Source: Ancylobacter polymorphus (lineage in GTDB: Bacteria; Pseudomonadota; Alphaproteobacteria; Rhizobiales; Xanthobacteraceae). From it: DNA of 64,000 nucleotides. The notes under the pieces were generated by a model. It had not been told where the DNA came from and searched no databases. It was given only the letters and a program-made list of their open reading frames with translations. This document shows positions 37,355-49,300 of this stretch, in pieces (position 1 is the first letter of the stretch; each line of letters opens with the position of its first letter). The translations under genes were made by a program, and so were the position numbers. The stretch is from NCBI RefSeq assembly GCF_030813495.1, contig NZ_JAUSUI010000001.1, positions 787,239-851,238 of the forward strand. Direction: 5' to 3'.

Positions 37355-38620
37355 CTATCGCCCGCCCCGCAGCGCCGCCAGCACCTCGAGGCTGGCATAG
37401 CCGTCGGGCTCCACCCCCATCTTGCGCTGGAAATCGGCAACCGCGCGCATGGTCATGTTGCCGACGCGGCCGTCGACGCCGCCCGTGTCGAAGCCCGCGC
37501 GGGTCAGCCGGCGCTGCACGTCCTGGATTTCCGCCAGCGTCAGCGCCCGCTCGCCACCGGGAAAGGGTGTGATGAAGGGATCGCCGCCCAGCACCCGGTC
37601 GCCGAGATGGCAGACGGCGAGCGCGTAGTTCATCGACGGATTGTAGCTGCGCACGGCGTAGAAATTCTGCGTCAGCAGGAAGCACGGCCCTTCCGGCCCC
37701 ACCGGCGCCCACAGCCGCGCCCGCGCCTTGGGCAGGTCGAAGCGCCCGCCACCGGCCGGCGTCACGCCGAGCTTGGCCCACTCCGCCACCGTGCGCCAGG
37801 CCTTGGCGTCGGCGTATGTCTCCGGCACGCCGTCCATGCGCACCTCGAAGCCCCAGGGCAGGCCGCGCTGATATTTGCCGCGCTTGATGAGGTAGAGCGA
37901 GGAGCCCGCCAGCGCGTCGGCCACGCGGTAGGGCGAGGGCGCACCGTCGCCGTCATAATCGACGCCGAGATTGAGCCAGACTTCCGGCATCCACTGGGTG
38001 TGGCCCATGGCGCCGGCCCAGGAGCCGAGCATTTCGTCCGGGCTCGCCCAGCCGCGCTGGACGATGGCGAGGCCGTTGATGAGCTCGGTCTCCCAGTAGC
38101 TGCGCCGGCGCGGCTCGCCCCAGGCGAGCGCGGCGAGCGCGGGAAACACCGGCTTCATATGGTCGGGATCGGTGACGAGTTCGCCGAAGGCGCTCTCCAT
38201 GCCCCACAGGCCGAGCAGCACATCCGGCTCGACGCCGAAATCCTTTTGCAGGCGCTTCATCAGCGCGGCGTTTTCCTTGGCCGCCGCCCGGCCGGTCATC
38301 AGCCGCCAGTCGGAAATCCGCCGGTTGAGATATTGCCAGAGCTGCTCGCGGAATTCCGGCTGGCCGCTGTCCTTGGCATAGACGGAAAGGTCGGGCCGCA
38401 GCCCGCCCATCACCCGCTCATAGACCGAATCGGAAATACCCTTGGCGCGGGCGCGGGACTGGAAGGTCACCACCCACGCCTCGAACCGCTCCTTCGCCAC
38501 CTGCGCCTGCGCGCCGCCCGCGAAGGCGAAAACCCCGAGGCTGGCGCCGGCGCCGAGAAGGAAGGCCCGCCGGCTGGCAGGCCGTGCCCGCAGCGGGGCG
38601 GTGGAAGGGTCGCGCGTCAC
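37355..38620 (-). CDS. Lytic murein transglycosylase (MltB-like, SLT_2) with peptidoglycan-binding domain
   Basis: The 421-residue protein has a likely Tat signal: SRRAFLLGAG at residues 16-25 with cleavage near AQA (39). Residues about 40-340 form the MltB-type catalytic domain with the catalytic Glu142 in LLGLWGMESAFGELVT, WAGAMGHTQWMPEVWLNLGVDYDGDG (in part) and a YNPSMNYALAVCHLGDR segment. Residues about 360-420 are a PG_binding_1 domain: EIQDVQRRLTRAGFDTGG with DGRVGNMTMRAVADFQ. It cleaves peptidoglycan to anhydro-muropeptides in the periplasm. The GTG at 38620 is the start because AGGAG lies seven bases before it. Confidence 0.9.
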   Translation of the reverse strand: MTRDPSTAPLRARPASRRAFLLGAGASLGVFAFAGGAQAQVAKERFEAWVVTFQSRARAKGISDSVYERVMGGLRPDLSVYAKDSGQPEFREQLWQYLNRRISDWRLMTGRAAAKENAALMKRLQKDFGVEPDVLLGLWGMESAFGELVTDPDHMKPVFPALAALAWGEPRRRSYWETELINGLAIVQRGWASPDEMLGSWAGAMGHTQWMPEVWLNLGVDYDGDGAPSPYRVADALAGSSLYLIKRGKYQRGLPWGFEVRMDGVPETYADAKAWRTVAEWAKLGVTPAGGGRFDLPKARARLWAPVGPEGPCFLLTQNFYAVRSYNPSMNYALAVCHLGDRVLGGDPFITPFPGGERALTLAEIQDVQRRLTRAGFDTGGVDGRVGNMTMRAVADFQRKMGVEPDGYASLEVLAALRGGR

Positions 38621-38732
38621 GTCAATGCTCCTGCCGTTGCGGCATGTTGGGCAGGGATCGCGGCGCCGGCAAGGCACCGTGTTGAGAGAACGCCCGTGCT
38701 CCGCCCCGCACAACGGGATACCGCGCAGTGGA

Positions 38733-39656
38733 TCACGCGGGCGCGGGCGCGTCCATGGCGAGGATCTCACCGGCCCGCGCGCGACGCCCGACGATGCGCT
38801 CCACCATTCCGGCATCGAGCCGCTCTCCGGTGGAGAACAGCCGCAGCGGCGCCGGGCTGGCGGCGAAGGCGACGGGGCCGATCAGCGAGGACAGGCGCCG
38901 GGCGATCGCCGGGGCGGGGTCGATCCAGCGCACCGGCCACGGCGCCACCTGCTGGAGCCGGTCGAGCAGAAGCGGGTAATGGGTGCAGGCGAGCACCACC
39001 GTGTCCGTGCGCGCCCGCCCCGCGCGCACGAAGGCCGGCGCGATCTCGGCGGCGATCTCCTCGTCGCTCACGCCTTCGCCCCGCATCGCCGCCTCGGCGA
39101 GCGGCGCCAGCCGAGTGGAGCCGACCAGCGTCACCTGGCAGTCGCCGGCAAAATCCTGGATCAGCTTCTGCGTGTAGTCGCGCCGCACCGTTCCGGGCGT
39201 CGCCAGCACGCTCACCTGCCGCGTCAGCGAGCTTTCACAGGCCGGCTTGATCGCCGGCACGGTGCCGACGAACGGCAGGGAGAAGCGCGCCCGCAGCGGC
39301 GCCAGTACCAGGGTGGAGGCCGTGTTGCAGGCGATGACCACCGCATCGGGCGCGTGGCGGGCGATGAGATGCTCCATCACCGCCATCACGCGGGCGATGA
39401 GCGCTTCCTCGGAAAGTGCGCCATAGGGAAAGGCGGCATCATCGGCGGCATAGACGAAGCGGGCATCCGGCCGGGCGCGGGCGAGTTCGCGAAACACGGA
39501 GAGGCCGCCGAGCCCGGAATCGAACACCAGTATGGTCGGCGCGCGCAGAGCGGTGGCAGGCGGCAAGGACGACACGGCGACAGCCCCGGTGGACGAAGCA
39601 GGTGGCGAGACGCCGCGTAGGCCGGCAACGGTTACGGGAGAAGCCTCGATACGCAT
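38733..39656 (-). CDS. murI: Glutamate racemase
   Basis: The 307-residue enzyme makes D-glutamate for peptidoglycan. Both catalytic cysteines are present: Cys110 in VVIACNTAS and Cys224 in VVLACTHYPLL. VFDSGLGGLSVFREL with its Asp and Ser opens the domain, and FPYGALSEE is the substrate loop. An N-terminal tail of about 38 low-complexity residues precedes the fold. ATG 39656 is chosen since GGAGG lies seven bases upstream. It follows the trmJ-like gene on the same strand by 63 bp. Confidence 0.93.
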   Translation of the reverse strand: MRIEASPVTVAGLRGVSPPASSTGAVAVSSLPPATALRAPTILVFDSGLGGLSVFRELARARPDARFVYAADDAAFPYGALSEEALIARVMAVMEHLIARHAPDAVVIACNTASTLVLAPLRARFSLPFVGTVPAIKPACESSLTRQVSVLATPGTVRRDYTQKLIQDFAGDCQVTLVGSTRLAPLAEAAMRGEGVSDEEIAAEIAPAFVRAGRARTDTVVLACTHYPLLLDRLQQVAPWPVRWIDPAPAIARRLSSLIGPVAFAASPAPLRLFSTGERLDAGMVERIVGRRARAGEILAMDAPAPA

Positions 39657-39719
39657 CTGATGTCCTCCATCCCAGGCATCATTGTGGCGCATCTTGGTGA
39701 ACGCTTCGTTGCACGCGGC

Positions 39720-40604
39720 TCAGTTTTCGCCCGCGCCCTCCCCCGGCGCGCCGGTCCGCCCCTCCAGCCGCGCGGCGGTGCGCGCCTCGCGCACCCGCCG
39801 GCCCTCGACCAGCGCCGCCACCATGCCGTGCAGCGTGGCCACATCCTGCCGCGTCAGCCCGACGCGATGGAAGATGTTGCGGATGTTGCGGATCGTCACC
39901 GGCTTCTTCTCCGGCGAGCGGAAGAACAGCGCCTCGTCCAGCTCGCGCTCCACATGGTCGAAGAAGGCGAGAAGGTCGGCCTTGTCGGCGATGGGGTAGC
40001 GGTCCGGCTGCTGGAAGGGCAGCGCCCCGCCCGACGCCAGCTTGAACCATTCATAGGCCACCACCGCCACCGCCATGCCGAGATTGAGCGAGGCGAAGGC
40101 GGGATTGACCGGCAAAGTGAGGATGACATCGGCGAGCGAGACTTCTTCCGTGTAGAGCCCGGTGCGCTCGCGCCCGAACACCAGCCCCACCTGCTCGCCG
40201 CCGGCGATGCGGGAGGCGGTTTCCACCGCGACGGCATCGGCGCCCATCACCGCCTTCTGCATGCCGCGCTCGCGCGCCGTTGCGGCGGCGACGAAATTGA
40301 GATCCGCCAGCGCCGCGCGCAGGTCCGGGAAAATCTCGGCATTGTCGAGGATGCGGTCGGCGCCGGAGGCGAAGGTCACCGCCTTGGGGTTGGGCCAGCC
40401 CTCGCGCGGATTGACGATGCGCAACCGTGTCAGGCCGAAATTGCCCATGGCACGCACGGCGGAGCCGATATTCTCGCCGAGCTGCGGCTCGACCAGAATC
40501 ACCACCGGCCCGTTTTCCGGCCAGTCGAGGCTGCGATTGGTACCAGCCCCGGTCATGACGGAAAGACCAGAGCGGCGGGAGGGGAAAGGGGGCGGTGCGC
40601 GCAC
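39720..40604 (-). CDS. trmJ: tRNA/rRNA methyltransferase, SpoU family (TrmJ-type)
   Basis: This 294-residue protein has the trefoil-knot SPOUT pattern: VVILVEPQLGENIGSAVRAM, FGLTRLRIVNPREGWPN, the GLVFGRERTGLYTEEVSLAD knot region and NPAFASLNLGMAVAVVAYEW. The C-terminal helical extension with FFRSPEKKPVTIRNIRNIF is typical of TrmJ, which 2'-O-methylates position 32 of several tRNAs. The GTG at 40604 is preferred because TAGGAGG lies seven bases upstream; an ATG at 40556 (MTGAG) lacks an SD. It is probably co-transcribed with murI. Confidence 0.88.
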   Translation of the reverse strand: MRAPPPFPSRRSGLSVMTGAGTNRSLDWPENGPVVILVEPQLGENIGSAVRAMGNFGLTRLRIVNPREGWPNPKAVTFASGADRILDNAEIFPDLRAALADLNFVAAATARERGMQKAVMGADAVAVETASRIAGGEQVGLVFGRERTGLYTEEVSLADVILTLPVNPAFASLNLGMAVAVVAYEWFKLASGGALPFQQPDRYPIADKADLLAFFDHVERELDEALFFRSPEKKPVTIRNIRNIFHRVGLTRQDVATLHGMVAALVEGRRVREARTAARLEGRTGAPGEGAGEN

Positions 40605-40723
40605 ATGCCGCCCTCCTAGAGCATTTCCGGCGCCGGCGAAATCGCTAAGCGCGTTCGCCGGCCCGCACAGGGCGTCATGCGCGGCGGGTGGCCCGGCCAG
40701 TCACGTGCTTATCAAGCAACCGA

Positions 40724-41560
40724 TCACTTGGCCGCCGGCAGGCGGCTGACCGTCACCTGGTTCGGCGCGCCGCCCTTGCCGCGGATCAGCCCCCAGACCA
40801 CGCCGGGCTGGGCCGGGTCAAAGGCGAAGCCCTGCCCGGCGATCTCGACCGGGATCGTCTCCCGCCACTCCATCACCGAGCCCATCGCCGGCGGCGCGAC
40901 GACATAGAGCTCGGGATTGTCATGGCCGGAAATGTAGAGCCGCCCGTCCGGGCCGAAGGCACCGCCGGAATTGCTCATGTCCTGGAACTTGGCGACCAGC
41001 GCATCGGGATAGACGAACGCCTCGGCGACGCTCCAATCGGCGTTGAAACGGACGATCTGGGTGGCGTACTTGTTGCCATAGGCAAGCGGGCTCTTGTCGA
41101 AGACGCGGTTGTAATTGGCGAACGCGCCCCACCAGCGGCCCTGCGCATCGCGGTCGAGCCAGGTAAAGGAGCCGCGCTCGATGCCGAAGCTGTGGCTTTC
41201 CAGATGTTTCAGCGTCTCCGCGTCCCACACCTCCACCGAGGAGGTCATCGGCCAGTCCGGGTAGTTGGAATGGGCGGTGTAGAGCTTGCCATCATGCACG
41301 ACGCCGCTGTCGAGATGGAGAACCGGTCCGCCCTTCGGACCCTCCCATTTCGCGACCGGCGCGCCGGTGGCCTTGTCGAGCTTCACCAGGGTGCGATTGT
41401 CTATGGCGTAGAAAAAACGGTCCGTCACCGCGACCGCCTGCCGGGCTTCGGGAACCTCGAATCGGCCAATGGTCTCGGCAGCGGGGCGCAGTTCCTGCGC
41501 GCCGGCGGTCCCGGCCGCCAGCACAAGGGCGAGACTGAACAATACAGGGCGTGCAAGCAT
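40724..41560 (-). CDS. Secreted beta-propeller-like protein of unknown function
   Basis: The 278-residue protein has a signal peptide (ARPVLFSLALVLAAGTAGA). The mature part is rich in short strands and Asp/Gly turns, for example FFYAIDNRTLVKLDKATG, VEVWDAETLKHLESHSFG, GAFGPDGRLYISGHDNPEL and GVVWGLIRGKGGAP. This suggests a beta-propeller such as those of quinoprotein-like or SMP-30-like folds, but no catalytic motif identifies it. ATG 41560 has GAGGGG nine bases upstream. It diverges from icd across 242 bp. Confidence 0.7.
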   Translation of the reverse strand: MLARPVLFSLALVLAAGTAGAQELRPAAETIGRFEVPEARQAVAVTDRFFYAIDNRTLVKLDKATGAPVAKWEGPKGGPVLHLDSGVVHDGKLYTAHSNYPDWPMTSSVEVWDAETLKHLESHSFGIERGSFTWLDRDAQGRWWGAFANYNRVFDKSPLAYGNKYATQIVRFNADWSVAEAFVYPDALVAKFQDMSNSGGAFGPDGRLYISGHDNPELYVVAPPAMGSVMEWRETIPVEIAGQGFAFDPAQPGVVWGLIRGKGGAPNQVTVSRLPAAK

Positions 41561-41802
41561 GGTCGTGGTCCCCTCGACGCACCGCGCGCACCCGTGCCGG
41601 TGCCGCGTGACAGCGGAACGGGTGCTAGCAGCGCCGGGTGAAGCTGCCACGACAGGTGTTTGACGATTTACCGGCAAAGTCGGGCCGCGCCGCGCTTTCG
41701 CTCGACGCTGCGGCGCGGTATCACGCCCTATCACCGGCGGCGGCCGCGCGGACCGGCGCCGAGGCCCCATTACGAAGCTGCATCCGTGCGAGGTAGGAAC
41801 CC

Positions 41803-43014
41803 ATGGCGAAGATCAAGGTGGCGAATCCGGTCGTCGAACTCGACGGCGACGAGATGACCCGGATCATCTGGCAGTACATCAAGGACAAGCTCATCCATCC
41901 TTATCTGGATGTGCCGCTCGAATATTACGATCTGGGCCTGCCCAATCGCGACGCGACGGGCGATCAGGTCACCATCGACGCCGCCGAGGCCATCAAGCGC
42001 GTGGGCGTGGGCGTGAAATGCGCCACCATCACCCCCGATGCCGGCCGCATGACCGAGTACAACCTCACCAAGATGTGGCGCTCGCCCAACGGCACCATCC
42101 GCAACATCCTCGGCGGCGTGATCTTCCGCGAGCCGATCATCTGCAAGAACGTGCCGCGCCTCGTGCCGGGCTGGACCCAGCCGATCATCGTCGGCCGCCA
42201 TGCCTTCGGCGACCAGTACCGCGCCACCGACTTCCTCGTTCCCGGCAAGGGCACGCTCAGCATCAAGTTCGTCGGCGACGACGGGCAGGTGATCGAGCAC
42301 GAGGTCTACAAGTACCCGGGCGCCGGCGTGGCGCTGTCGATGTACAATATCGACGAGTCCATCGCCGAGTTCGCCCGCGCCTCGCTCAATTACGGCCTGA
42401 TGCGCAAATACCCGGTGTACCTCTCGACCAAGGACACCATTCTCAAGCAGTATGACGGGCGCTTCCGCCAGATCTTCCAGGAGATCTACGACGCCGAGTT
42501 CAAGGCCGAGTTCGAGAAGCACAAGATCTGGTACGAGCACCGGCTGATCGACGACATGGTGGCCTCGGCGCTGAAATGGTCCGGCGGCTATGTCTGGGCG
42601 TGCAAGAACTATGATGGCGACGTGCAGTCCGACATCGTGGCGCAGGGCTTCGGCTCGCTCGGCCTGATGACCTCGGTGCTGATGACGCCGGACGGCAAGA
42701 CGGTGGAAGCCGAAGCCGCCCATGGCACGGTGACCCGCCATTACCGCGAGCACCAGAAGGGCAAGGAGACCTCGACCAACTCCATCGCCTCGATCTTCGC
42801 CTGGACGCGCGGCCTCGCCCATCGCGCCAAGCTCGACGACAATGCCGAACTCGCCACCTTCTGCACCACGCTGGAGAAGGTTTGCGTCGACACGGTCGAG
42901 AGCGGCTACATGACCAAGGACCTCGCTTTGCTGGTCGGCGCCGACCAGAAGTGGCTCTCCACCACCGGCTTTCTCGATAAGATCTCTGAGAATCTCGGAA
43001 AGGCGCTCGCCTGA
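41803..43014 (+). CDS. icd: NADP-dependent isocitrate dehydrogenase
   Basis: The 403-residue enzyme oxidises isocitrate to 2-oxoglutarate and CO2, supplying NADPH. It is of the eukaryote-like type II group: [19 protein letters not shown] at the N-terminus, [22 protein letters not shown] (in part) with the substrate Ser and Arg residues, and [45 protein letters not shown] holds the metal-ligand Asp residues. Length is normal. A GC-rich hairpin follows. Confidence 0.96.
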   Translation: MAKIKVANPVVELDGDEMTRIIWQYIKDKLIHPYLDVPLEYYDLGLPNRDATGDQVTIDAAEAIKRVGVGVKCATITPDAGRMTEYNLTKMWRSPNGTIRNILGGVIFREPIICKNVPRLVPGWTQPIIVGRHAFGDQYRATDFLVPGKGTLSIKFVGDDGQVIEHEVYKYPGAGVALSMYNIDESIAEFARASLNYGLMRKYPVYLSTKDTILKQYDGRFRQIFQEIYDAEFKAEFEKHKIWYEHRLIDDMVASALKWSGGYVWACKNYDGDVQSDIVAQGFGSLGLMTSVLMTPDGKTVEAEAAHGTVTRHYREHQKGKETSTNSIASIFAWTRGLAHRAKLDDNAELATFCTTLEKVCVDTVESGYMTKDLALLVGADQKWLSTTGFLDKISENLGKALA

Positions 43015-43350
43015 GTTTTCTCCCCCCGGGGCGCATTGCGTCCCGGGGCTCCTTTCCGAACCGCAACTGTCCAGCGGACGTGCCTGCCGCATACTCTCTA
43101 CTGGGATACCAGAGCGCCGACCGCCGTTTAGTCGCTCTGCGGGCTGTTCACGCCACCCCGCCACCTCCGGTTGTTGAGCCCCCAAGCGGCCCGCAGGATC
43201 GGATGGAAACACACAAAAATCGACACCCTCAACTGTCGGCATTCGTTGCACATTCCGCGCCGGACGGCGTAGAACGGTAACTAATTATGCGCGGCCACGA
43301 GGCGAATCCGCCCGTGGTCGAAGCTTAAAAAACGGTGCGGGGTACGTTGA
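43015..43350. promoter_or_regulatory. Upstream region of the giant surface-protein gene
   Basis: This 336-bp gap holds the icd terminator candidate, then no gene. Near the 3' end a bulged hairpin occurs at 43295-43317 (CCACG-A-GGCG with CGCC-CGTGG, loop AATC), followed by CTTAAAAAACGG. This places a structured leader 33 bases before the GTG start. Weak SD-like GGGG lies eight bases before that start. The promoter could not be identified. Confidence 0.4.
43024..43048 (+). terminator. Candidate terminator of icd
   Basis: An 11-bp stem (43024-43034 with 43038-43048, one G-T pair) with an ATT loop lies ten bases past the stop. Its T tract is weak (CTCCTTTCC), so termination efficiency is uncertain. 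Confidence 0.55.
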
Positions 43351-46300
43351 GTGGCTGGCTTGTTGAAAGCACGCGCAGCGCGGCTGTGCGCGGGGGTTGC
43401 CGCGCTGTCCGTGCTGGCGCAGGTCGGCATGCCGGGCGAGGCCCGGGCCGACAGCGTTATCGTCACCGACCAGAGCGGCTTCGCGGCGGCCGTCAACTCA
43501 GCCATTGCCACCGGCCAGCCGGACACCATCACCGCCCAGGGGGGAAGCACCTTCGTCGCGGGAGCCGACTGGACGCTGCCGGGTGCGGCTTCCTCTCTAT
43601 CGCTGACCTTCGACGCCTCGCCCTTCGACATCGGCACGGTCGATGGCGACGCGACTCTGACGCTCCTGTCGAACTCCACGCTGACGCTGAACAGCACCTC
43701 GGGTTCCAGCGCGGGCCGCATCGAGATCGGTAACGGCGTCGGTTCGACGGGCACGCTGAACATCTCCGGCGGCACGCTCACCCTTGCGGGCGACAGCTAT
43801 CTCTCCTTCGGTTCCGGCAGCGGCACGTTCAACCTCGATGCCGGCATTTTCATCGTCGGCGGCACGGATGGCATCCGCGGCACCGGCGCGTTCAATTTCG
43901 GCAATGGCACGCTGAAGGTCGGCTCGACGCTGACCACGTCGAACGCCATGACGCTGAAGACGGGCGCGACAGCGACCGTCGACACCAATGGCAACAGCGC
44001 CACGCTCTCCGGCGTGCTGTCGGGCGATGGCGCTCTCATCAAGACCGGCACCGGCACGCTCACCCTGTCCGGAACGAACACCTATACCGGCGCGACGACG
44101 GTTTCCGCCGGCACGCTGGCGCTGAGCGGCGGCGCCTCGCTTTCCGACACGGCGCGCCTCACCATCGATGCGGGCGCGACCGTCTCGCTGGCGGCCAATG
44201 AGACCGTGGGCTCGCTGGCCGGGGCCGGCACTCTCGCGCTCGGCACCTCCACCCTCACCACCGGCGGCGACAACACCGATTCGACCTACTCCGGCGCCAT
44301 GTCCGGCACGGGTGGCCTGACCAAGACCGGCACCGGCACGCTGACCCTCTCAGGCATCAGCACCGCGACCGGCGCGCTGATCATCGGCGCCGGCACGGTT
44401 GATCTGACCGGCAACGTGGCCGGCGCTGTTCTGGTGCAGAGCGGCGGCACGCTCACCGGCTCCGGCTCCGTCGGCAACGGATCCAATTCCGTTGTGGTGT
44501 CGAGCGGCGGCACGCTTCAGGGCGTGCAGGGCGCGGGCCTCTCCATCTTGCGCAACCTGACGCTCAATGCCGGCGCCCAGGTGAATGTCACGCTGGGCGA
44601 TGCTGCCGTCGGCGGCGTGTTCGACGTGGACAACCTCCTGACCCTGGACGGCACACTGAATGTGACGGAGGCGGCGGGGTTCGGCACCGGCGTCTACCGC
44701 ATCTTCACCTATCGCGGCCTGCTCACCGACAATGGCATGGAAGTGGCGCCGCTCAGCGATGGGCTCACCGGGACCATCCAGACCTCGGTGCCGCAGGCGG
44801 TCAACCTTGTCGTCGACGGGGTGGATGCGACGATCCGGTTCTGGAACGGCACCACCACCGAACCGACGGGCACAATCGAAGGCGGCGCCGGCAGCTGGAC
44901 GGCGGGCGGCACGACCAACTGGACCAACGGCCTCGGCAATACCGCGCTGGCCTGGAACGGCGGTTTCGCCGTGTTCCAGGGCACGGCGGGCACGGTGACG
45001 GTGGACAATGGCGCCGGCACGGTCAGCGCCAGCGGCCTGCAATTCGTCACCTCGGACTATGTGGTGACGGGCGGGCCGCTCACGCTCACCGGGTCCACCC
45101 CGGCGACGATCCGCGTCGGCGACGGCACCGCGGCCGGCGCGGCGACGGTGGCGACCATCGCCAGTGAACTGACCGGCACGGCCGGGCTGGCGAAGACCGA
45201 TTACGGCACGCTGATCCTCACCGGGACCAACAGCTACAGCGGCGGCACGACGCTCACCGCCGGCACGCTGCAGGTGGGCGCCGACGCCAATCTCGGCAAT
45301 GTGGCGGGCGGCCTCACCTTCAATGGCGGCACGCTGGCGACGACGGCGAGCTTCACCAGCGCCCGCACGGTGGTGCTGGCCAGCACGGGCACGCTGAACA
45401 CCGCCGACGCGACCACGCTCACGCTTTCCGGCGTGATCTCCGGCGATGGCACGCTCACCAAGTCCGGCACCGGCACGCTGATCCTGTCTGGCGCCAACAG
45501 CTTTACCGGCACGATGGCGGTTGCCGCCGGCACGCTCGAACTGAGCGGCGGCGCCGCTCTGGCCGACAGCGCACAGCTCGCCATCGCGACCGACGCCACC
45601 GCCGTGCTCAATGCCGACGAGACGATAGGTGCGCTCACCGGGACGGGCACGCTCGCCCTTGGCAGCCACAGCCTTACCCTCGGGGGCACCGATGAGAGCT
45701 TCACCTTTGGCGGCGCCGTCACCGGCACCGGCGACCTCACCAAGACCGGCACCGGCACGCTGGCCCTCGCCGGCACCAGCGGCGGCACCGGCACGCTGAA
45801 CGTCACGGCCGGCACGCTCAACCTCACCGGCACCTTCGCCGGTGGCACCGTGGTGAGCAGCGGTGCGACGCTGCGGGGCACCGGCACGCTGGGCGGCACC
45901 GCGCAGGTGCAAAATGGCGGCACGCTCGCGGGCGTGCAGGGCGACAGCTTCACCTTGGGCGGGCTGGTGCTGTCCTCCGGCTCCACAGTCGCCGTGACGC
46001 TCGGCACCAGTGCCGGGGTCTTCGATGTCGCCGGCGACCTGACGCTCGATGGCACGCTTGATGTGACGCAGGCGGCGGGCTTCGGCACCGGCCTCTACAC
46101 CGTCATCAGCTACTCCGGCAGCCTGACTGATAACGGCATAGAACTGGTACCGCTCACCGGCGGCTATGTCGGCGAGGTGCAGACCTCGGCGCCGGGACAG
46201 GTCAACCTGCTCGTCGACGGCGCGGTCTCGACCATCCAGTTCTGGAACGGCAGCACCACGACGGCGTCGGGAACCGTCACCGGCGGCAGCGGCACCTGGA

Positions 46301-49300
46301 CAGCGGGCGGCACCACCAACTGGCTCAACAGTGCCGGCACGGTTGCACAGGCCTGGAATGGCGGCTTCGCGATTTTCGAGGGCAGCGCCGGCACGGTGAC
46401 GATCGACACCAGCGCCGGGGCGATCACCCCCACCGGCCTGCAATTCGTCACCTCGGGCTATGTGGTGACCGGCGGCGCGCTGACCCTCTCCGGCAGCGCG
46501 CCGGTGAAGATCCGCGTGGGCACCGGCGCGGCCAGCGACGCGACGATGGTGACGACCATCGACAGCACGCTCATCGGCTCCGGCGGGCTGGAGAAGACCG
46601 ATTACGGCACGCTGATCCTCACCGGCACCAACACCTATACGGGCGGTACCACGCTCTCCACCGGCACGCTGCAGGTCAGCGCCGACGCCAATCTGGGCGA
46701 TGCGGCGGGCGGGCTCATCCTCAATGGCGGCACGCTGGCGACGACGACGAGCTTCAGCTCGGCGCGTAATGTCTCGCTCGCCAGCACCGGCGCACTCGCC
46801 CCGGCCGACGGCACCACGCTGACACTTTCGGGCGTGATCTCCGGCAGCGGCGCGCTGACCAAGACCGGCGCCGGCACGCTGGTATTGACCGGCGCCAACA
46901 CTTATACCGGCCTCACCACCATCGCCGCCGGGATCCTGCAGATCGGCGATGGCGGCACCACGGGCTCGCTCGCCGGCAACATCGTCAACGATGCTTCGCT
47001 CGTCTTCGACCGCTCGGACGATCTGACCTATGCCGGCGCGATCACCGGCACCGGCAGCCTCGTCAAGACCGGGGCCGGCACGCTGTTCCTCACCGGCAGC
47101 AATGATTTCTCCGGCGGCACGACGATTTCCGCCGGGCGGCTGGAAATCGGCGACGGCACCAGCGGCTCCCTCACCGGCAATGTGGTCAACAACGCCCAGA
47201 TGGCGGTGAATGTCTCCACGGACACCATCTTCTCGGGCGATATTTCCGGCACCGGCAGCTTCGAGAAGAAGGGCGGCGGCAACTATGTCCTGACCGGGAC
47301 CAACACCTATACCGGCGGCACCACCGTGACGCAGGGCATCCTGACCGTCGGTGCGGGCGGCAGCCTCGTGGGAAATGCCATCGTCGCCGCCAGTATGACG
47401 CTGAACTTCGACCGCGACGACGACTCCACCTATGCCGGCAACATTACCGGCAGCGGCGAGGTCGGAAAGCTCGGCAGCGGCACGCTTACTATAACCGGCA
47501 ATGTCTATGCCGGCGCACTTGCGCTCCGCGAGGGCACGGTACAGATCGGCGACGGCGGCACGACCGGCGACGCGGGTTATATCCGCATCGCCTATGGCAC
47601 CAGAGTGGTGTTCAACCGCTCTGATACCTATGTGGCCGGCCTTCTTGGTACCATCGGCACTCTTCCGACCGAACCGGCCGTCATCCAGAACGGCACGGGC
47701 ACGCTCGTCCTGCAATCGAACAACACCTATGCGGGCGGCACCGCCCTCAATGCCGGCACGATCCAGGTCGCGACCAACGCCAACCTCGGCAATGTGAGCG
47801 GCGGGCTGTTCTTCAATGGTGGGCGGCTGGCGACCACCGCCAGCTTCTCCACCGCCCGCGCCCTCACCTTCACCGGCACCGGCACGATCGCCCCCTCCGC
47901 AGGGACCGCGCTGACCGCCACCGGCACCACATCCGGCGCCGGCCGGCTGGTGATGGGCGGCGCCGGCACGCTGATCCTGACCGGGACCAACACACATACG
48001 GGTGGCACCGAGGTGGCGTCCGGTACGTTGCAGGTGGCGACCGACAGCAATCTCGGCGATGCGAGCGGCGGGCTCATCCTTTCCGGCGGGACGCTGGCGA
48101 CCACCGCGAGCTTCAGTTCGGCCCGCGCGGTCACGCTCAGCAACACGAGCACGCTCAACACCGCGAGCGGAACGACGCTGACCCTCTCCGGCGCCATTTC
48201 CGGCAGCGGTACGCTCACCAAGACTGGCACCGGCACGCTCGCTCTCTCGGGCACCAACAGCTCGACTGCCGCGACGAGTGTCTCGGCCGGCGTGCTGACC
48301 CTGAGCGGGGGCAATGCGCTTTCCGACGCCGCGCGGCTCACCATCGCCTCCGGCGCCAGCGTCACGCTGACCGACGCCAGCGAGACAATCGGCTCCCTCG
48401 CCGGGGCGGGCACCCTCGCCTTGGGCAGCTACAGCCTCACCGCCGGTGGCGACAACACCGATTCCACCTTCTCCGGTGTCATCTCCGGCTCCGGCGGTCT
48501 GACCAAGACCGGCACCGGCACGCTCGCTCTCTCGGGCACCAACACCTATACCGGCACGACGACGGTCTCGGCCGGCACGCTTTCGGGCACCGGCAGCGTG
48601 GCGGGCACTGTGCAGGTGGCCTCCGGCGCGGCGCTCTCGGGTGCGCAGGGGGCGGGGCTCACCATGGGCGGGCTGCAGCTCGCCGCTGGCAGCAACGTCA
48701 ATGTCACGCTCGGGACCGCCGGTTCCGGCACCGTGTTCACGGTGAATGGCGACCTGACGCTGGACGGCACGCTGAACGTGACGCAGGCGGCGGGCTTCGG
48801 CTCCGGCGTCTACAGCATCATCAGCTACACCGGCACCTTGACCGACAACGGCATGGAGGTGACCCCGCTCACCGGCGGATTCACCGGCCAGTTGCAGACC
48901 TCGGTGGCGGGGGCGGTCAACCTCATCGTCGACGGCACCGACCCGACCAACCGCTTCTGGAACGGCAGCACGACCTCCCCGACCGGGACGGTGGTGGGCG
49001 GCAGCGGCACCTGGACGACGAGCAGCGGCACCACCAACTGGACCAACGGCCTCGGCACCGTCTCGCAGGCCTGGGATGGCCGCTTCGCCATCTTCTCCGG
49101 CACCGCCGGCACGGTGACGGTGGACAACAGCGCCGGCACGGTCAGCGCCACCGGCTTGCAATTCGTCACCTCGGGCTATACGGTGACGGGCGGCACGCTG
49201 ACGCTCGCCGGCACCGGGCCGACCCTCATCCGCGTCGGATCGGGCGCCGTTTCCAGCGCCGGCACGGTGGCGACCATCGCCAGCGAACTGACCGGCACGG